Below, piece after piece: positions 24,209 through 36,800 of a DNA stretch of 64,000 nucleotides. This stretch comes from Siphonodentalium dalli (taxonomy: Eukaryota; Mollusca; Scaphopoda; Gadilida; Siphonodentaliidae), in contig CP136062.1 in NCBI GenBank assembly GCA_032622095.1, positions 11,373,710-11,437,709 on the forward strand, given 5' to 3'. Position 1 is the stretch's first letter, and each line of letters starts with the position of its first letter. The notes beneath the pieces were generated by a model that was not told where the DNA came from, ran no database searches, and was given only the letters and a program-made list of their open reading frames with translations. A program made the translations under genes and the position numbers.

Positions 24209-25260
24209 GGAGCAGGAGTAAACTCCAAGGCGGGCAAAACAATTTTTCCATGCATGTACCGGTATACCAGGGAGGGTGGGTCATCCATGGGACCAACAAA
24301 CAATTGTTTCCGCAACTCCATTTTTTCCCCTGCAAGTCTTTTGGCTGTTTTTGCAATGAGTTTGGCTTAAAACACCTTAGAATAAGAGAAATGATGTAAT
24401 TCTAACTGCTAATCTGACTACAGGCAGTTATCATGTTGTATTTTGTTGCAAATTTTTTGCCGAATGAACTCAAAATGACTTGTTCATATTTATAAGTCAA
24501 TGTTAACATCCATGACAAATAGTATGCACATAAATTCATATACCGGTACCGGAACAGATGTTTACAGTTAACCCCTCCCCCCGCAAATCTGTTTTGGTTA
24601 TTAAAGGGGGAGGGGTTAAAAATGGTCAGAAAAAACTGGCAAAAACAGGGGGGGAATACATTTTTTTCCGGGCACGTGGTCCATGGGACCAACACACAAT
24701 TTTTTCCGCAACTATAATTCTAACTGCTAAACTGACTCCAGGCAGTTATCGTGTTGTATTTTGTTGCAAATTTCGAAATCCAAGATGGCCACTGGCAGCC
24801 ATGTTTTTTGGCCGAATGACCTCAAAATGACTTGTTCCTATTTATGGTACATGTCAATGTTAACATCCATGACAAATAATATGCACAGAAATTCCTATAC
24901 CACTACAGCTGAATTCCCCCCACAAATATCTGTTTTAGTGTTAAAAGGGGGGTAAGTGTCCAAAAGTGGTTGGAAAAAACTGCAGAAAGCAGGGGGGAAC
25001 CAATTTTTCCAGGCATGTATGCCGGGGTGGCTGGGTGGTCCATGGGACCAACAAACAATTTGTTCCGCCAACTCCCTGCAAGTCTTTTGACTGTTTTTGC
25101 AATGAGTTTGGCTTGAAACATCTTGGCAAAACAGAAATAATGTAATTATAACTTCTAAACTGACTGCAGGCAGTTATTGTGTTCCAAATTTTGAAATTCA
25201 AGATGGACACTGGCAGCCATGTTTTTTTGGCCGAATGACTTAAAATGACTCATGAAGGTG
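24209..25260 (-). repeat. Family I: three tandem chimeric units of about 350-400 bp
   Basis: CCATGGGACCAACA recurs at about 24287, 24682 and 25039, each near AATTTTTCC and CCGCAACT or CCGCCAACT. Between them is GGCAGTTATCGTGTTGTATT or a close variant, followed by truncated family B sequence (CCGAATGACCTCAAAATGAC, ATGTTAACATCCATGACAAA, AAGATGGCCACTGGCAGCC). Each unit therefore joins a family B fragment to unrelated sequence. The orientation matches family B copy 3 next to it. Confidence 0.7.
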
Positions 25261-25644
25261 GGTCCCAACAAGGGTTGAAAGTAAAAAATCAGCATCTATA
25301 TATGTGCCTGAATTTTTTTTCCGATGTGACAGCATGACCCCACCGCCAACGTTTATTGTATCTTTAACAAGATCCTCATGGACGTATTGTTTTCTTCAAT
25401 TTTTGTTATGACGACCCGCTAATAGACCACATTATCATAACCAAACGGTACTGTAACTCCACCACAGTGACAGTTTTGATACTGCTGTGGATACCATATA
25501 CTCAGAGTCTGTGTCATGATGCGACCACTCTGGGGGAGGACTTGTGTGATATTCGGTGAATCTAAAAAAGAACTGGGAGGTAGTGTATGTTAGCAGTCAT
25601 GTTGTAAATATAGCACTACCGGTACATGTAAAACTTAGAAGTCT

Positions 25645-25855
25645 GATGACTTCTCTGCGCAAGTCTGATGACTTCTCTGCTCGAGAGGTCTAGATCTCTA
25701 CTTGAGAGATCTAGATCTCTACTCTTGGTCACAGTCGACACTACCGGTAGTTATTAGTATTAGTAAGACACCTTGTTTGATCACCGAAGTTAAGCAGCGT
25801 CAAGCTCGGTTAGTCGGATGGGTGACGGTTTGGTATCCCAGGTGCTGCCAACTCA
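25645..25855 (+). repeat. 5S rRNA-derived repeat (SINE3-like or 5S pseudogene), copy 1
   Basis: 25778-25850 reads TGATCACCGAAGTTAAGCAG, then CTCGGTTAG, GATGGGTGACGG, ATCCCAGGTGCTGCC. This is the internal promoter half of a eukaryotic 5S rRNA gene with several changes. The 5' part of 5S is not conserved. Upstream GATGACTTCTCTGCTCGAG and GAGGTCTAGATCTCT are shared with the second copy at 47988, so the 5S-like part travels with non-5S DNA. That favours a 5S-derived SINE over a true gene. No T-run terminator follows. Confidence 0.7.
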
Positions 25856-27644
25856 AATTAAGAAGGAGGCTCATTATTAACATGATATGAACAGTATTTA
25901 ATCACAGTGTTTAACAGTGTAATATATGAGAATGGCACTGCGACACTGCCACTACATGTATGCATGTAGTTTGTAATGAGTTTGGAACTTTTGAGTCAAT
26001 GGAGTCTGATTCGAGTCATTGCAAACGAAAACTCTTCTGCGCATGTACGCTTCACCCTGTCGCGCATAACAGGCATGCGTGATATCAAAATTGCCCACCG
26101 ACTCACCGAGACTTGGGAATGGTGCATATACGTGTATATACGCAGACAGGATTACAGGAACTACCGTATAGTATCCCAATTTGGGCCTGATCAATTGAGT
26201 TGTCATAAAAGCTGAATGGTCAACAATATTTCATTTCCCGGATAACATTTAGCTGTTGAGAAGATTTTGATCGGATTTAGAAACAACATGTTGGAGCCAA
26301 AAAAAATTAATATATTTATATCGTTTCAAATTTGAAATTAAAAAAAAACATTTGATTGAGCTGAGTAACACAATATACATGCGAGAGCAACGTCACGATT
26401 GGTGGAAGCTGCCAGTTTAAGGGTCATTCATATACCCCCGATGTTTCACGTGCTCATATACCCCGATGTTTGGCACTCGTTCTCTTATACCCCGCCGTCA
26501 AGAGTGACGGGGGACATGGTGATTTAAACATGGCATTGTAGCCAATCAGATTGCTAGTTACAACCGGATGTGGGGACAAAGTGTATTAGTTACATGTATA
26601 ACGTTTTCAAGATCGATTCCGGCATAAACGGTGTAAAGTAAGTTACGGTAAGTATAACGTTTAGTGGCACCCGGAATTGACAGTGTTACTAATATAGACA
26701 CACATGGTGACCCGACTATTAATTGACAGAATGAAAGTGACAAGACAATGTCTCACTCATCGTTTGAGGTCAAAGACATCACTGCGACATCATGGCAATG
26801 ATTGACGCGGCTTTATCGTTTGTCGGAGACCGCTTTGATCTAGACACTGCATATTTCAATTGATCTCGCACCGTCGGGTTATGATGCGATGCTGCGTGAA
26901 GGTCGCTTAAGGATGAAGTTAAGTGACGTCATTGGTGCTACCGTATATAAATGATACAGGCATTAAGAACCGGTATTCTACAACGTAGCCTATACTATAG
27001 GGCGTATTTAATCAGAACATTAACATTTTATAGTGACACCGCTCGGCACCAGTTTATTGGTGTTCACGTGACTAAACGAAATCTCGAACGCTGATAATAA
27101 ATTTAAAACCTGTATAAATGATCGTGTTTTTAATCATTATCCACCACATGTCTAATTATATAATTACAGTCAGTGTGTTGGATAAATATTAAGATGTTTA
27201 CTGTATTATTTCCCAAATAAATTGGTGTCTATGACTCTATGCAGTTCTGTAGCGGACATTTATAGCAATATATTCGTGCGTGGTGTTTTACTCCATACAT
27301 TGGGAAACACAACCGCACGACCGCTTTGTGCGATACACGTGTTCATTGTACCTATATATATTATAAAAGAGCCTAACACCTGTCAAAAGCTGCAAATAAA
27401 TTGCCCGATTTGGAACGATCGAATGCGTAGATATGTGATTTTATGTTTTCAGAGAGTGGGAAAATGACACTAAATAAGTCATTTGTGATCATCGTCTGTA
27501 TATTTTTCGGCGCGGTGATTGTAATCTTTGCGTGTTGCGTTGATCCTTGACGCAAAGCATTTAACATAAACGCGGTCTGTGTTAAACTTCAACGCGGTCG
27601 TAACGTACCAACACTGCGTTATCAACGCAACACCGCGTTGTGTT
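25856..27644. other. Mostly unique non-coding DNA
   Basis: No supported gene. A small tandem CATATACCCCCGATGTTT / CATATACCCCGATGTTTGG lies at 26428-26475. Short ORFs have no recognisable features. Confidence 0.45.
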
Positions 27645-27843
27645 GAAGGTACCCCTCTGGACAAAACAAGTGTCCACTTAACCGTGGTGCGGTTTGCGTT
27701 GCCACTGTGGCCGAACTGCAACTACACCGCGGCTCCACCAGCTGACTGCAGTTCGGCCGCGGTGTACTTGCCGTTCGACCGCGGTGCTCAACCGCGGTTA
27801 CACAAAATGACACCGCGGCCGAACGGTTTTGTCCAGCGGGGTA
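27645..27843. mobile_element. Short family C MITE
   Basis: Left CCCCTCTGGACAAAACAAGT and right GTTTTGTCCAGCGGGG are inverted repeats, both bounded by GTAC. The interior is rich in CCGCGG and GGCCGAACTGCA/GCAGTTCGGCC and can fold on itself. Fragments of the same family occur at 5785-6585 and 11244-11300. Superfamily not identified. Confidence 0.65.
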
Positions 27844-28439
27844 CAACAGCGTTGTTAACTCATGAGAACCGCGTTAAAAGGGACAATTATTTTGAGAAGG
27901 TCTGTTCATGTGCTGTCAAAGTGACAGTTCTGATAGATTGGTTGAATTCAATTTCAATGATTGGGAGGAACGTACTTCAAAGATTGACAAGAAGAAGAAA
28001 GTATTTGTGAATAACTTCATTTTTATTTTTCTATTAGATCACCTTTTTTGGCACCAGGAAACACTTTTTGCCCATTGAAACTACTCGAGTTTCCAATATA
28101 GCATTCGGTTTAATGTATTTCAAATCGTGTGGAATTTTCCGGATTTCGACAAAATCATCAGATTTATTGCATTGCATTGTCGCAAATAGTTCACCAACCA
28201 ACAGATGTTCCTTCGGTTAATCCTCCATATACACTCAACGGTATAACTGTGATCCCTGACGTAATGCACATAGAAAACAAACTCATGTTTTCCAATTTAT
28301 TTGTCCAAAATTGAAAAAATGGACAGACGATAAAATATCAGACCACGTGCTTTTTACCGGAAGTAAATATAACCGGTGTTCTTAAAAATGTGACCGGTGA
28401 ACCAAAAATAAGTCCCTATCACTACCGTATTGAGGGAGG

Positions 28440-28511
28440 ATTCTATGAAATAGTCAGCTATGCATTAATCTATTCATTGCAATATTTCATGGGCAAATCT
28501 CATTGATACAT
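28440..28511 (+). repeat. 72-bp block identical to 56534-56605
   Basis: ATTCTATGAAATAGTCAGCT through CTCATTGATACAT is identical at both places by eye, while the flanks differ. The remainder of 27844-28579 shows no gene. Confidence 0.85.
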
Positions 28512-28579
28512 TTTTTTTTGAGATTGCGATAAATAGTTTTGCTGCAGCCATGAAGCGGACTTTTAGTGATGCGGGCGTT

Positions 28580-29822
28580 AATTATACCCCCTTTAAAAAT
28601 GGGTTAAACTGTTTTGCACCTATACGTCCGTACATGCGTCTGTGTGACGACCGTATGTACGACCGTCCGATGTTTGTTCATGTCATAACTTGAACAGTAG
28701 TTCTCCGATCTCAATGAAATTAGGTATGGATGTTCACTACAATGGGGACATTAAATAGAGGGTTTCATCGTTTTGTTCCGATTTTCCATTCTAGAGTTAT
28801 TCATCTTTGTTTATCTGGAAATGTTGGCTTTTGCATGGTATGCCTGGTGACAGTTCATGTTGTAACTTCAACAGTTTTGATGGGATCTCAATGAAATTTG
28901 GTGTGGATGTTCACTACGACGAGGACATTAAATAGAGGGTTCCATAGTTTTGTTCCGATTTTCCATTCTAGAGTTATTCATCTTTGTTTATCTGGAAATG
29001 TTGGCTTTTGCATGGTATGCCTGGTGTCAGTTCATGTTGTATCTTCAACAGTTTTGATGGGATCTCAATGAAATTTGGTATGGATGTTCACAGCTATGAG
29101 GACATTAAATAGAGGGTTTCATCGTTTTGTTCGGAGTTTCCATTCTAGAGTTATTCATTTTTGATTATCTGGAAATGTTGGATTTTTGGTCCGTCTGGTG
29201 TCTGTGCTTGTCATAACTTGAACAGTAGTGATCGGATCTCAATGAAATTTTTTATGGATGTTCACTACTGTGAGGGCAGATGCAATAGAGGGGTCCATCA
29301 TTTTTTTTCGGATTTTCCATTCTAGAGTTATTCATCTTTGTTTATCAGGAAATGTTGGCTTTTTGGTATGTATGCATGGTGTCTGTTCATGTCGTAACTT
29401 CAACAGTTGCACCGGGATCTCAATGAAATTTGGTATGGATGTTCACTGCTATGAAGACATTAAAAAGAATCTTCCATCGTTTTGTTCGGATTTTCAATTC
29501 TAGAGTTATACATCTTCGATTATCTGGAAATGTTGGATTTTTGATCCGTCTGGTGTCTGTTCGTGTCATAAATTGAACAATAATGCTCGGATCTCAATGA
29601 AATTTGGTATGGATGTTCACCATTATGAGGACATTTAATGGCACATTCAACTATTTGTCTTGTTTTGTTTTTTTGTTCTATAGTTTTCATCTTTGTTTAT
29701 ATGAAAATGCTGATTTTTGGGTCCATCTGTCTGGGTATAGCAGTCATATTTTATAGATATACCCACACTAGGCGGTATGTAACAAGGGAGTATGCACCGG
29801 ACGACAGTCCATCTCTTGTTTT
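28580..29822 (+). repeat. Family A element, copy 2
   Basis: Starts ATTATACCCCCTTTAAAAAT, then a GTCCGTACATGCGTCTGTG tract. Six monomers begin near 28675, 28852, 29030, 29205, 29382 and 29556. Ends GCACCGGACGACAGTCCATC. The 5' hairpin is partly decayed relative to copy 1. Monomers are 174-179 bp. Copies 1 and 2 have the same monomer number and the same degenerate last unit. Confidence 0.82.
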
Positions 29823-30589
29823 TAAAGGCCTAACTTTAAAAGATTATGCTATATATTAATTAAAAAATAATATAATATAATACTACTTGTATTGTTAATA
29901 AACAAATAAAAAATAGAAGGTCTCTTCTCACTAGGGCCCAGTGAAACTTTGAGTACATGTATTCTATATCGTAGTGAAGCTTCCGATTCTTATGGATTCA
30001 AAATTTTGAATGGTGGGGTCAAACTGACAAACAAACAAATGACCAATGGGCTCACTTCAGTAAATTACACAATCAGAAGAAGATACGTGAGGCCAAAATA
30101 AAAATAAAACATCCATGTTTCCGGTTTGTCTTGCTTCTCAATTGCATACATGGCTTTTTCATTGATTTACCTCCTTGATTTACCTTCTTGTTTATATTTT
30201 CCCCACCATGCAAGAGCCCTGCATGGTAGTACTTGTATAGTTGGTTAGGCATGGACTAGCATAATGAGAAAGAATAGGGCTTCAGTAACCACTGCTTGAG
30301 ATAAAAGTCTCTCTTAAAGTGGAGCAGAGAAATACATAAATGATCATCATTGTCTGAGTTTGTGCCTCTGTTGCGTCATGATGTGAGCTTCTGCTTAAAG
30401 TGACGTGAAACACCAATTAAGAAAACAAACCACCATTCGAGAAATTCAAATGGCTGATTCAGTGGAGCATAGACATAAATGATTGCCATTGCCTGATCGT
30501 GTAGGTCATGTTATGAGCTTCCACTTAAAGTGACGTTAACTAAATGTAGCTGACTATATAAGTACTTTCCTTGGTTGAAACCTTGGATA
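29823..30589. other. AT-rich non-coding interval
   Basis: No gene seen. A short direct repeat pairs TGAGCTTCTGCTTAAAGTGA (about 30383) with TGAGCTTCCACTTAAAGTGA (about 30513). Confidence 0.45.
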
Positions 30590-31140
30590 TGGTCAATTCA
30601 TGGCCATCACCTATGCAGCCATTGAAATAATTTCCGAGTGATGGGCATTAGTTTGCAATAATAATTTAATGAGCATTAAATGTGGTCATTTGATGGACAC
30701 TACCTGGGCAGCCATTGAAATCATGGCCATTAATATTACACAGTTGTGAGTGATGGGCATTAATTTGCAATAATAAAGTAATGGGCATTAAATTGGTTAG
30801 TTGATGGCCATTACCTATGAGGCCATCAAGATTATGGGCATTAATTTCATGACAATTGTACTTGGCATTAAAAGTATACCAAATCATTGCCATTAAATTC
30901 ATTCAATACAAATTTTAATGGGGTTTAATGGGCATTAGAAAAATAGAATGCGTGTTTAATGGCCAATTCAATGTTTATAATGGTGAACTGGCCATTAAAT
31001 CTTTAAAATTAATGGTGTTTTAATGGGTTCAGTGGAGCCCCATTAAAATTGTTGTTACAAGAATTAATGGTATAAACTAATGGTTTTGGCCAATTTAATG
31101 GTATTTTAATCGGATTTTCATGGCATTTTAATGGAATGCA
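30590..31140. repeat. Degenerate ATGGGCATTAA / TTAATGGCC-rich region
   Basis: Units of about 120 bp recur: CAGCCATTGAAAT, then GTGATGGGCATTA, then TTTGCAATAATA, near 30616, 30708 and 30825. They are followed by 250 bp saturated with TTAATGG and GGCATTAA words in changing order. Non-coding. Confidence 0.65.
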
Positions 31141-32341
31141 CGTACAGTAGTGTCAGTTATGTTAATTATTATGTACTTTGAAAGTTTGAGGTGGAACTGG
31201 ATACTGGAGTCTCTGGGTTACTAGGTCAACCGTCGTAACTAATAAGTAACGTTAATTTTGATTGGCAATTGATAAGTAACGTTAATTTTAATAGATTGCT
31301 ATATTTATAACCAATCGCTATTTATAGATTTCCCGCCAAAACATCGAATAGTATAGCGTAGATCTCATGCACACGTATATGCTTATCACTCCTTTCAACC
31401 ATACACGTTCCAAAACGGTCGCCGCTCAGAAGGGGTCAAATAGGGTACACATTATTTCTCGGCCACTTGACCGATATAGATCAAATAAAGGGTGTTGTAC
31501 AGTGGCTCGCAAAGCTAGCTAATTTTTCACACATTCAGCCCACCTCGAGCGAAAATGATAACTGATCAGAGGGGTCCATATATGGTACCAATGCAATTCC
31601 CCCCATTTTAGGTCGAATAAAGTGGCCGCCCCAGATGGGTTCAAATATGGCACCTATACAATTTCTCCGCCCCTTAACCGTTTGATGTGGTATAATGGGT
31701 ATTGTAGGGTGGCCCCCAAGATATACTGAATGTCATGGGTGCCATATGTGACCCCACCACCTGGACGGCGGCAACTTTGGATCGGTTTGGTGAAAGGGTG
31801 ATTACTTAATTTGTCTTACGGGCCACCCAACAACACCCTTTATCTCATATCGCCGTAGCTCATGCCAAGATGGTGGACAACTACAACCAAATCATCTCTA
31901 TCCCATCAATGGGACTGACGATCGTATATCACGATTAGTTATTTCGTGGCCAGTAATTAGTTATTTCGTGGCCACGAATGAGTTACTTCGATGTTTAGGT
32001 ATAGACAATGTCTGGGTCATGCACTCTTGGCGGGAACACAATGCCTCCGATTTTTGATCCGCATTTAGAAGCTTTCTGGTTTCGTGAATGAGAAACCTGC
32101 AGTAATAAGCCGTAGTTTTTTGTAATAGTTTGAAGGATTAGTTGTTTTAACGGAATTCTAATTCGAAAATAGTCCCGTAAATGGCCGGGTTTAGGGTACA
32201 GTCCCCCTTTAAATCTTCGTACAATCAACGGCTCGGCCAATTCTATACCTGTCAGCATGTATTGTTGTCGGTCTTTAGACGGAATGAATTCACCCGTTAC
32301 GCGATTGCCTGTGGTTATTATATTGATTGTGTGTCCTCGGT
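31141..32341. other. Non-coding interval with short tandem words and one dispersed repeat
   Basis: Two near-copies of ATAAGTAACGTTAATTTT (31238-31286) and two of AGTTATTTCGTGGCCA (31937-31975) are present. 32038-32160 matches 39367-39485 (TTGATCCGCATT, CAGTAATAA, GTTTTAACGGAATTCT). No gene is supported. Confidence 0.5.
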
Positions 32342-32350
32342 TATATATAG
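32342..32350 (+). promoter_or_regulatory. Possible TATA box upstream of candidate first exon
   Basis: TATATATAG lies 48 bp before the ATG at 32398, which would put a transcription start near 32372. TA-rich words are common in this window, so this is weak. Confidence 0.2.
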
Positions 32351-32397
32351 TATTGCACGCAGTATATTGTAGTAGAGTAAATCACGTATACATAGAT

Positions 32398-32512
32398 ATG
32401 CGTTTTTTTTGCCGGACCCGAAATTTGGAAAGAGCTTTCTTCTTGCTATTATTTCTGCCGCTTGGTTTAATAATTGTACTCGATTGGGGGAGGTTAAATC
32501 AAGGACTTTCAG
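32398..32512 (+). CDS. Candidate first coding exon: N-terminus of a type II membrane protein
   Basis: ATG at 32398 (G at -3) opens 38 codons plus one base, ending at the good donor CAG|GTAAGT (32512/32513). The peptide has a basic start (Arg at 2, 6, 8, 12), then a 15-residue hydrophobic stretch beginning FFLLLFLPLGLIIVL, then a polar tail. This is the layout of a signal anchor in Golgi glycosyltransferases and sulfotransferases. The same frame is open further up to an ATG at 32257; I prefer 32398 because it begins just before the anchor. The phase-1 donor joins in frame with the possible exon at 43339-43373. Function is inferred only from topology. Confidence 0.35.
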
Positions 32513-33599
32513 GTAAGTAAAGTAAAACCATTAAAAAAAATCTCTATTTCAAACTGAAGGAATAAATCTTTATCATGTATAACGTATGCTATAGTACGAC
32601 AAGAACACCTGTTCTCCCTCACTAATTATGTAAAAAATTGGTTTCAACAAAATAAAAACAACAGTTTTCAAGGCTGGTCATTGGGGAGTTTTACAGGAAA
32701 TACTTGCAATAAACACACTGCAATATCTAGCTTATGCACACAACTATAGTGTATACGCTCAGTTTACACTCATGAATGTCTGCAATGCACTGATTTATTC
32801 TCATAACACATGACAGATACGTATGGAGATTTAATAGCATAACTTATATATACAAAATCGGTATCAAGTATATACAATATGTACAAGAACATGCGAGAAC
32901 ATAAATAAAACATTTTCATTGTATATTTTAGTTTCTCGGCAGCCATTTGCAGAACTATATATTTATACATTTGTTTTTGGAGAACTGAAAATCACCATAA
33001 AACAACATAATGTCTAAAAAGATGAATCAAAGTATTAAGTGTTTATGTCAGTCAGATTATTTCAAACATGGTTGAATAATATTTATGTTGTTTTGTGTTG
33101 TTTTGGCCCTTCACAGGACAAAAAATAGTTCTGCAAATGGCCACACTCACACAAAAACTAATATATGCAAAATGAAATAGTCCGGGAGCTAATAGGCACC
33201 CCACACATTTCGTTCCTTATTATGTCCTTCAACGTTTAAGCAATGTTAACAAGAAAAAAACGTGATCGTGTAGACACCAGACAAGATGGCGTCCATCATG
33301 GCCACCGTTTTTCAGACTAGGCACTAGGTCAGTTTGGTGCAAATTATAGCGAGAAAATCTATATCTATATATTTTCGTAAAGCTAAGACATAATGCCACT
33401 CTATAGCGTAAAAGTAAAACTCCCCATCAAAGATGGCCGCCAAAATGGCCACCGGAAGTTGAAAATATGACGTTTTTTCACTAATATCTTCTAGATCAGT
33501 TTATGCTGTTTGGAACTGGTTGAGAAATGTTACTTTATTTTGTGGTTTTTATATAAACTGATCATTGGAGCAATGAGATATGCAGTTATTGGGGTTCTA
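32513..33599. other. Non-coding; possible intron
   Basis: AT-rich. 33178-33262 is an inverted match of about 54117-54238 (TCCGGGAGCTAATAGG, CCTTATTATGTCCTTCAAC, AATGTTAACAAG). 33290-33480 carries AAGATGGCGTCCATCATGGC and AAAATGGCCACCGGAA words weakly shared with 46120-46330. No exon is supported. Confidence 0.5.
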
Positions 33600-33835
33600 G
33601 CCCCTTCCGAACCCTCAAAAACTTGATTTTACAGAACGCGGTATAACATTTCACAAAAACACAAAATGGTATATATTGCCCAGCGTGTCCTGTAATCGCT
33701 TACACGTGGTGGTTGATATGTAAAATTAGCTATTCTGCCTTTTATACATTGGGTACTGATATGTCTGTTGCACCTTGGTTAATTGTTACTATTGTCACCA
33801 CTGACATTACCAGAAATATTGGGGTTTTCTCTAAT
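33600..33835 (+). repeat. Outer left arm of the large palindrome (partner 42735-43110)
   Basis: GATTTTACAGAACGCGGTAT, TGGTTAATTGTTACTATT and ACTGACATTACCAGAAAT match the reverse complement of 42735-43110 in the same order (with small differences such as ACTGACAATACCAGAAAT). The left arm is then interrupted by about 4.2 kb holding family B copy 4. Confidence 0.8.
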
Positions 33836-33883
33836 AAACTTGACATAAATATCGGCAAAAATTAACATTTCAGTTTTGGACCA

Positions 33884-36800
33884 TTTTTAGCTCAACTTTA
33901 CTTTGTAAAGTTTGAGCTATTGCCATGGCTTTGTCGTCCGTCGTCTGTGTGTGTGTGTGTGTGAGCGTATGTGTGTGTGCGTGTGTGACGCGTCAACAAT
34001 TTCCTTTAGCACGGGCTACAGGTCGTACTTTTTGTCGGATCATTATGAAATTTGTCATACCTGTTGACATTGACATGTAGATGGGAACGAATTATTTTGG
34101 GTTCATTCGGGAAAAAACATGGCCGCCAGTGGCCATCTTGGATTTCATTAATCAATCCATTAGCACGGGCTACAGGTCATACTGTTCGTCTGATCATCAT
34201 GACATTTGTCATGGATGTTAATAACGAGTAATTTTGGGATTGTTCGGTCAAAAAACATGGCCACCGGCAGCCATCTTAGATTTTACTCTTTGCATGACTA
34301 AATTCTTTGGCACGGCCTACATGTCGTACCTTTGGCCGGATCATCATAAAATGTGTCATGGATGTTAACAATGTCATGTAGATGGGAACGAGTCTTCTTG
34401 GGTTCATTAGGCAATAAAACATGGCCGCCAGCAGCCATTTTGGATTTTACTCTTTGTATGACTAAATCATTTAGCACGGGCTACAGGTCGTACCTTTAGT
34501 CTGATCGTCACGAAATTTGTCATGGCTGTTTAAATTGGAATGTAGATGGGAACGAGTAATTTTTGGGTCATTCGGCCAAAAATCATGGCCGCTGGCAGCC
34601 ATCTTGGATTTTACTCTGTGCATGACTGAATCATTTAGCACGGGCTACAGGTCGTAGCTTTTGGCTGATGATCATGAAATTTGTCATGGCTGTTTAAATT
34701 GGAATGTAGATGGAAACGATTCATTTTGGGGTAATTCGGAGAAACAACATGGCGGTCAGTGGCCATCTTGGATTTCAAAATTCAATCCATTAGCACGGGC
34801 TACAGGTCGTACCTTTAGTCTGATCATCATGAAATTTGTCAAGAATGTTAATATTGATATGTAGATGGGAACGAGTAATTTTGGGGTCATTCGGCCGAAA
34901 AAACATGGCCGTATATTTCGTCGGATTATCATAAAATGTGTCGTGGATGTTAACAATGACATGTAGATGGGAACGACTAATTTTGGGGTCATTCGGCCAG
35001 AAAACATGGCCGCCGGCAGCCATCTTAGATTTACTCTTTGCATAACTAAATTCTTTGGCACGGCCTAAAGGTCGTACCTTTTGTTGGATTATCATAAAAT
35101 GTGTCGTGGATGTTAACAATGACATGTAGATGGGAACGAGTAATTTTGGGGTGATTCGGCCAAAAAACATGGCCGCCAGCAGCCATTTTGGATTTTACTA
35201 TTTGTATGACAAAATCCTTTAGCACGGGTTACAAGGTCGTACATTTAGTCTGATCATCACGCAATTTGTCATGGCTGTTGAAATTGGAATGTAGATGGGA
35301 ACGAGTCATTTTGGTGTCATTCGGACAAACAACATGGCCACCAGCGGTCATCTTGGATTTCAAAATTCAATCCATTAGCACGGGCTACAGGTCGTACCTT
35401 TGGTCTGATCATCATGAAATTTATCAAGAATGTTAACATTGACATGTAGATGGGAACGAGTAATATTGGGGTCATTCGGCCGAAAAAACATGGCCGCCGC
35501 CAGCCATCTTAGATTTACTCTTTGCATGACTAAATTCTTTGGCACGGCCTACAGGTCGTACCTTTGGTCGGATCATCTTAAAATGTGTCATGGATGTTAA
35601 CAATGACATGTAAAAAAAACATGGCCGCCAGCAGCCATTTTGGATTTTACTCTTTGTATGACTAAATCCTTTAGCACGGGCTACAGGTCGTACATTTAGT
35701 CTGATCATCATGAAATTTGTCACGGCTGTTTACATTGGAAAGTACATGGGAACAAGTAATTTTGACGTCAATCGGACAAAAATCATGGCCGCTGGCAGCC
35801 ATCTTAGAGTTTACTCTTTGCATGACTAAATCCTTTAGCACGGGCTACAGGTTGTAGCTCTAGTCTGATCATCATGAAATTTGTCAAGGCTGTTTATATT
35901 GGAATGTAGATGGGAACGAGTCATTTTGGGGTCATTCGGCCGAAAAACATGGCTGCCGGCAGCCATCTTAAATTTACTCTTTGCATGACTAAATTATTTG
36001 GCACGGCCTACATGTCGTTCCCTTGGTCGGATCATCATAAAATGTGTCACAGCTGTTGACATTGAAATGTAGATGGGAACGAGTCATTTTGGGTTCATTC
36101 GGGACAAAAACATGGCCGCCAGTGGCCATCTTGGATTTCAATATTCAATCCATTATTACGGGCTTCAGGTCGTACTGTTCGTCTGATCATCATAAAATTG
36201 ATATTAATATTGACATGTAGATGGGAACGAGTAAATTTGGGGTTGTTCGGCCAAACAAAATGGCCTCCGGCAGCCATCTTAGATTTTACTCTTTGCATGA
36301 CTAAATTCTTTGGCACGGCCTAAAGGTCGTACCTTTGGTCGGATCATCATAAAGTGTGCCGTGGATGTAACAATGACATGTAGATGGGAACGAGTCATTT
36401 TGGGGTATTCGGCAGAACAATATGACCGCCAGCATCCATTTTGGATTTTACTCTATGTATGACTAAATATTTTAGCACTGGCTACATGTCGTACCTTTAG
36501 TCTGATCATCATGAAATTTGTCACGGCTGTTGAAATCGGAATGTAGATGGGAACGATTCATTTTGGGGTCATTCGGACAAACAACATGGCCGCCAGCGGC
36601 CATCTTGGATTTCAAACTGCAATCCATTAGCACGGGCTACAGGTCGTACCTTTAGTCTGATCATCATGAAATTTGTCATGAATATTAATATTGACATGTA
36701 GATGGGAACGAGTTATTTTGGGTTCATTCGGCCAAATAACATGGCCGCCGGCAGCCATCTTGGATTTCAATATTCAATCCATTAGCACGGGCTACAGGTC

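Noticed and set aside
25778-25850. Functional 5S rRNA gene
   Set aside because: Only the 3' two thirds is recognisable, with several substitutions in the promoter and arms, and there is no T-run terminator.
27579-28010. 143-codon ORF across the family C MITE
   Set aside because: It runs through a foldback-like, CCGCGG-rich mobile element and has no recognisable domain.
34790-35170. 126-codon minus-strand ORF in the family B array
   Set aside because: Shadow of the tandem repeat. Similar ORFs appear in every array on whichever strand lacks stops, and monomer lengths vary without regard to codons.
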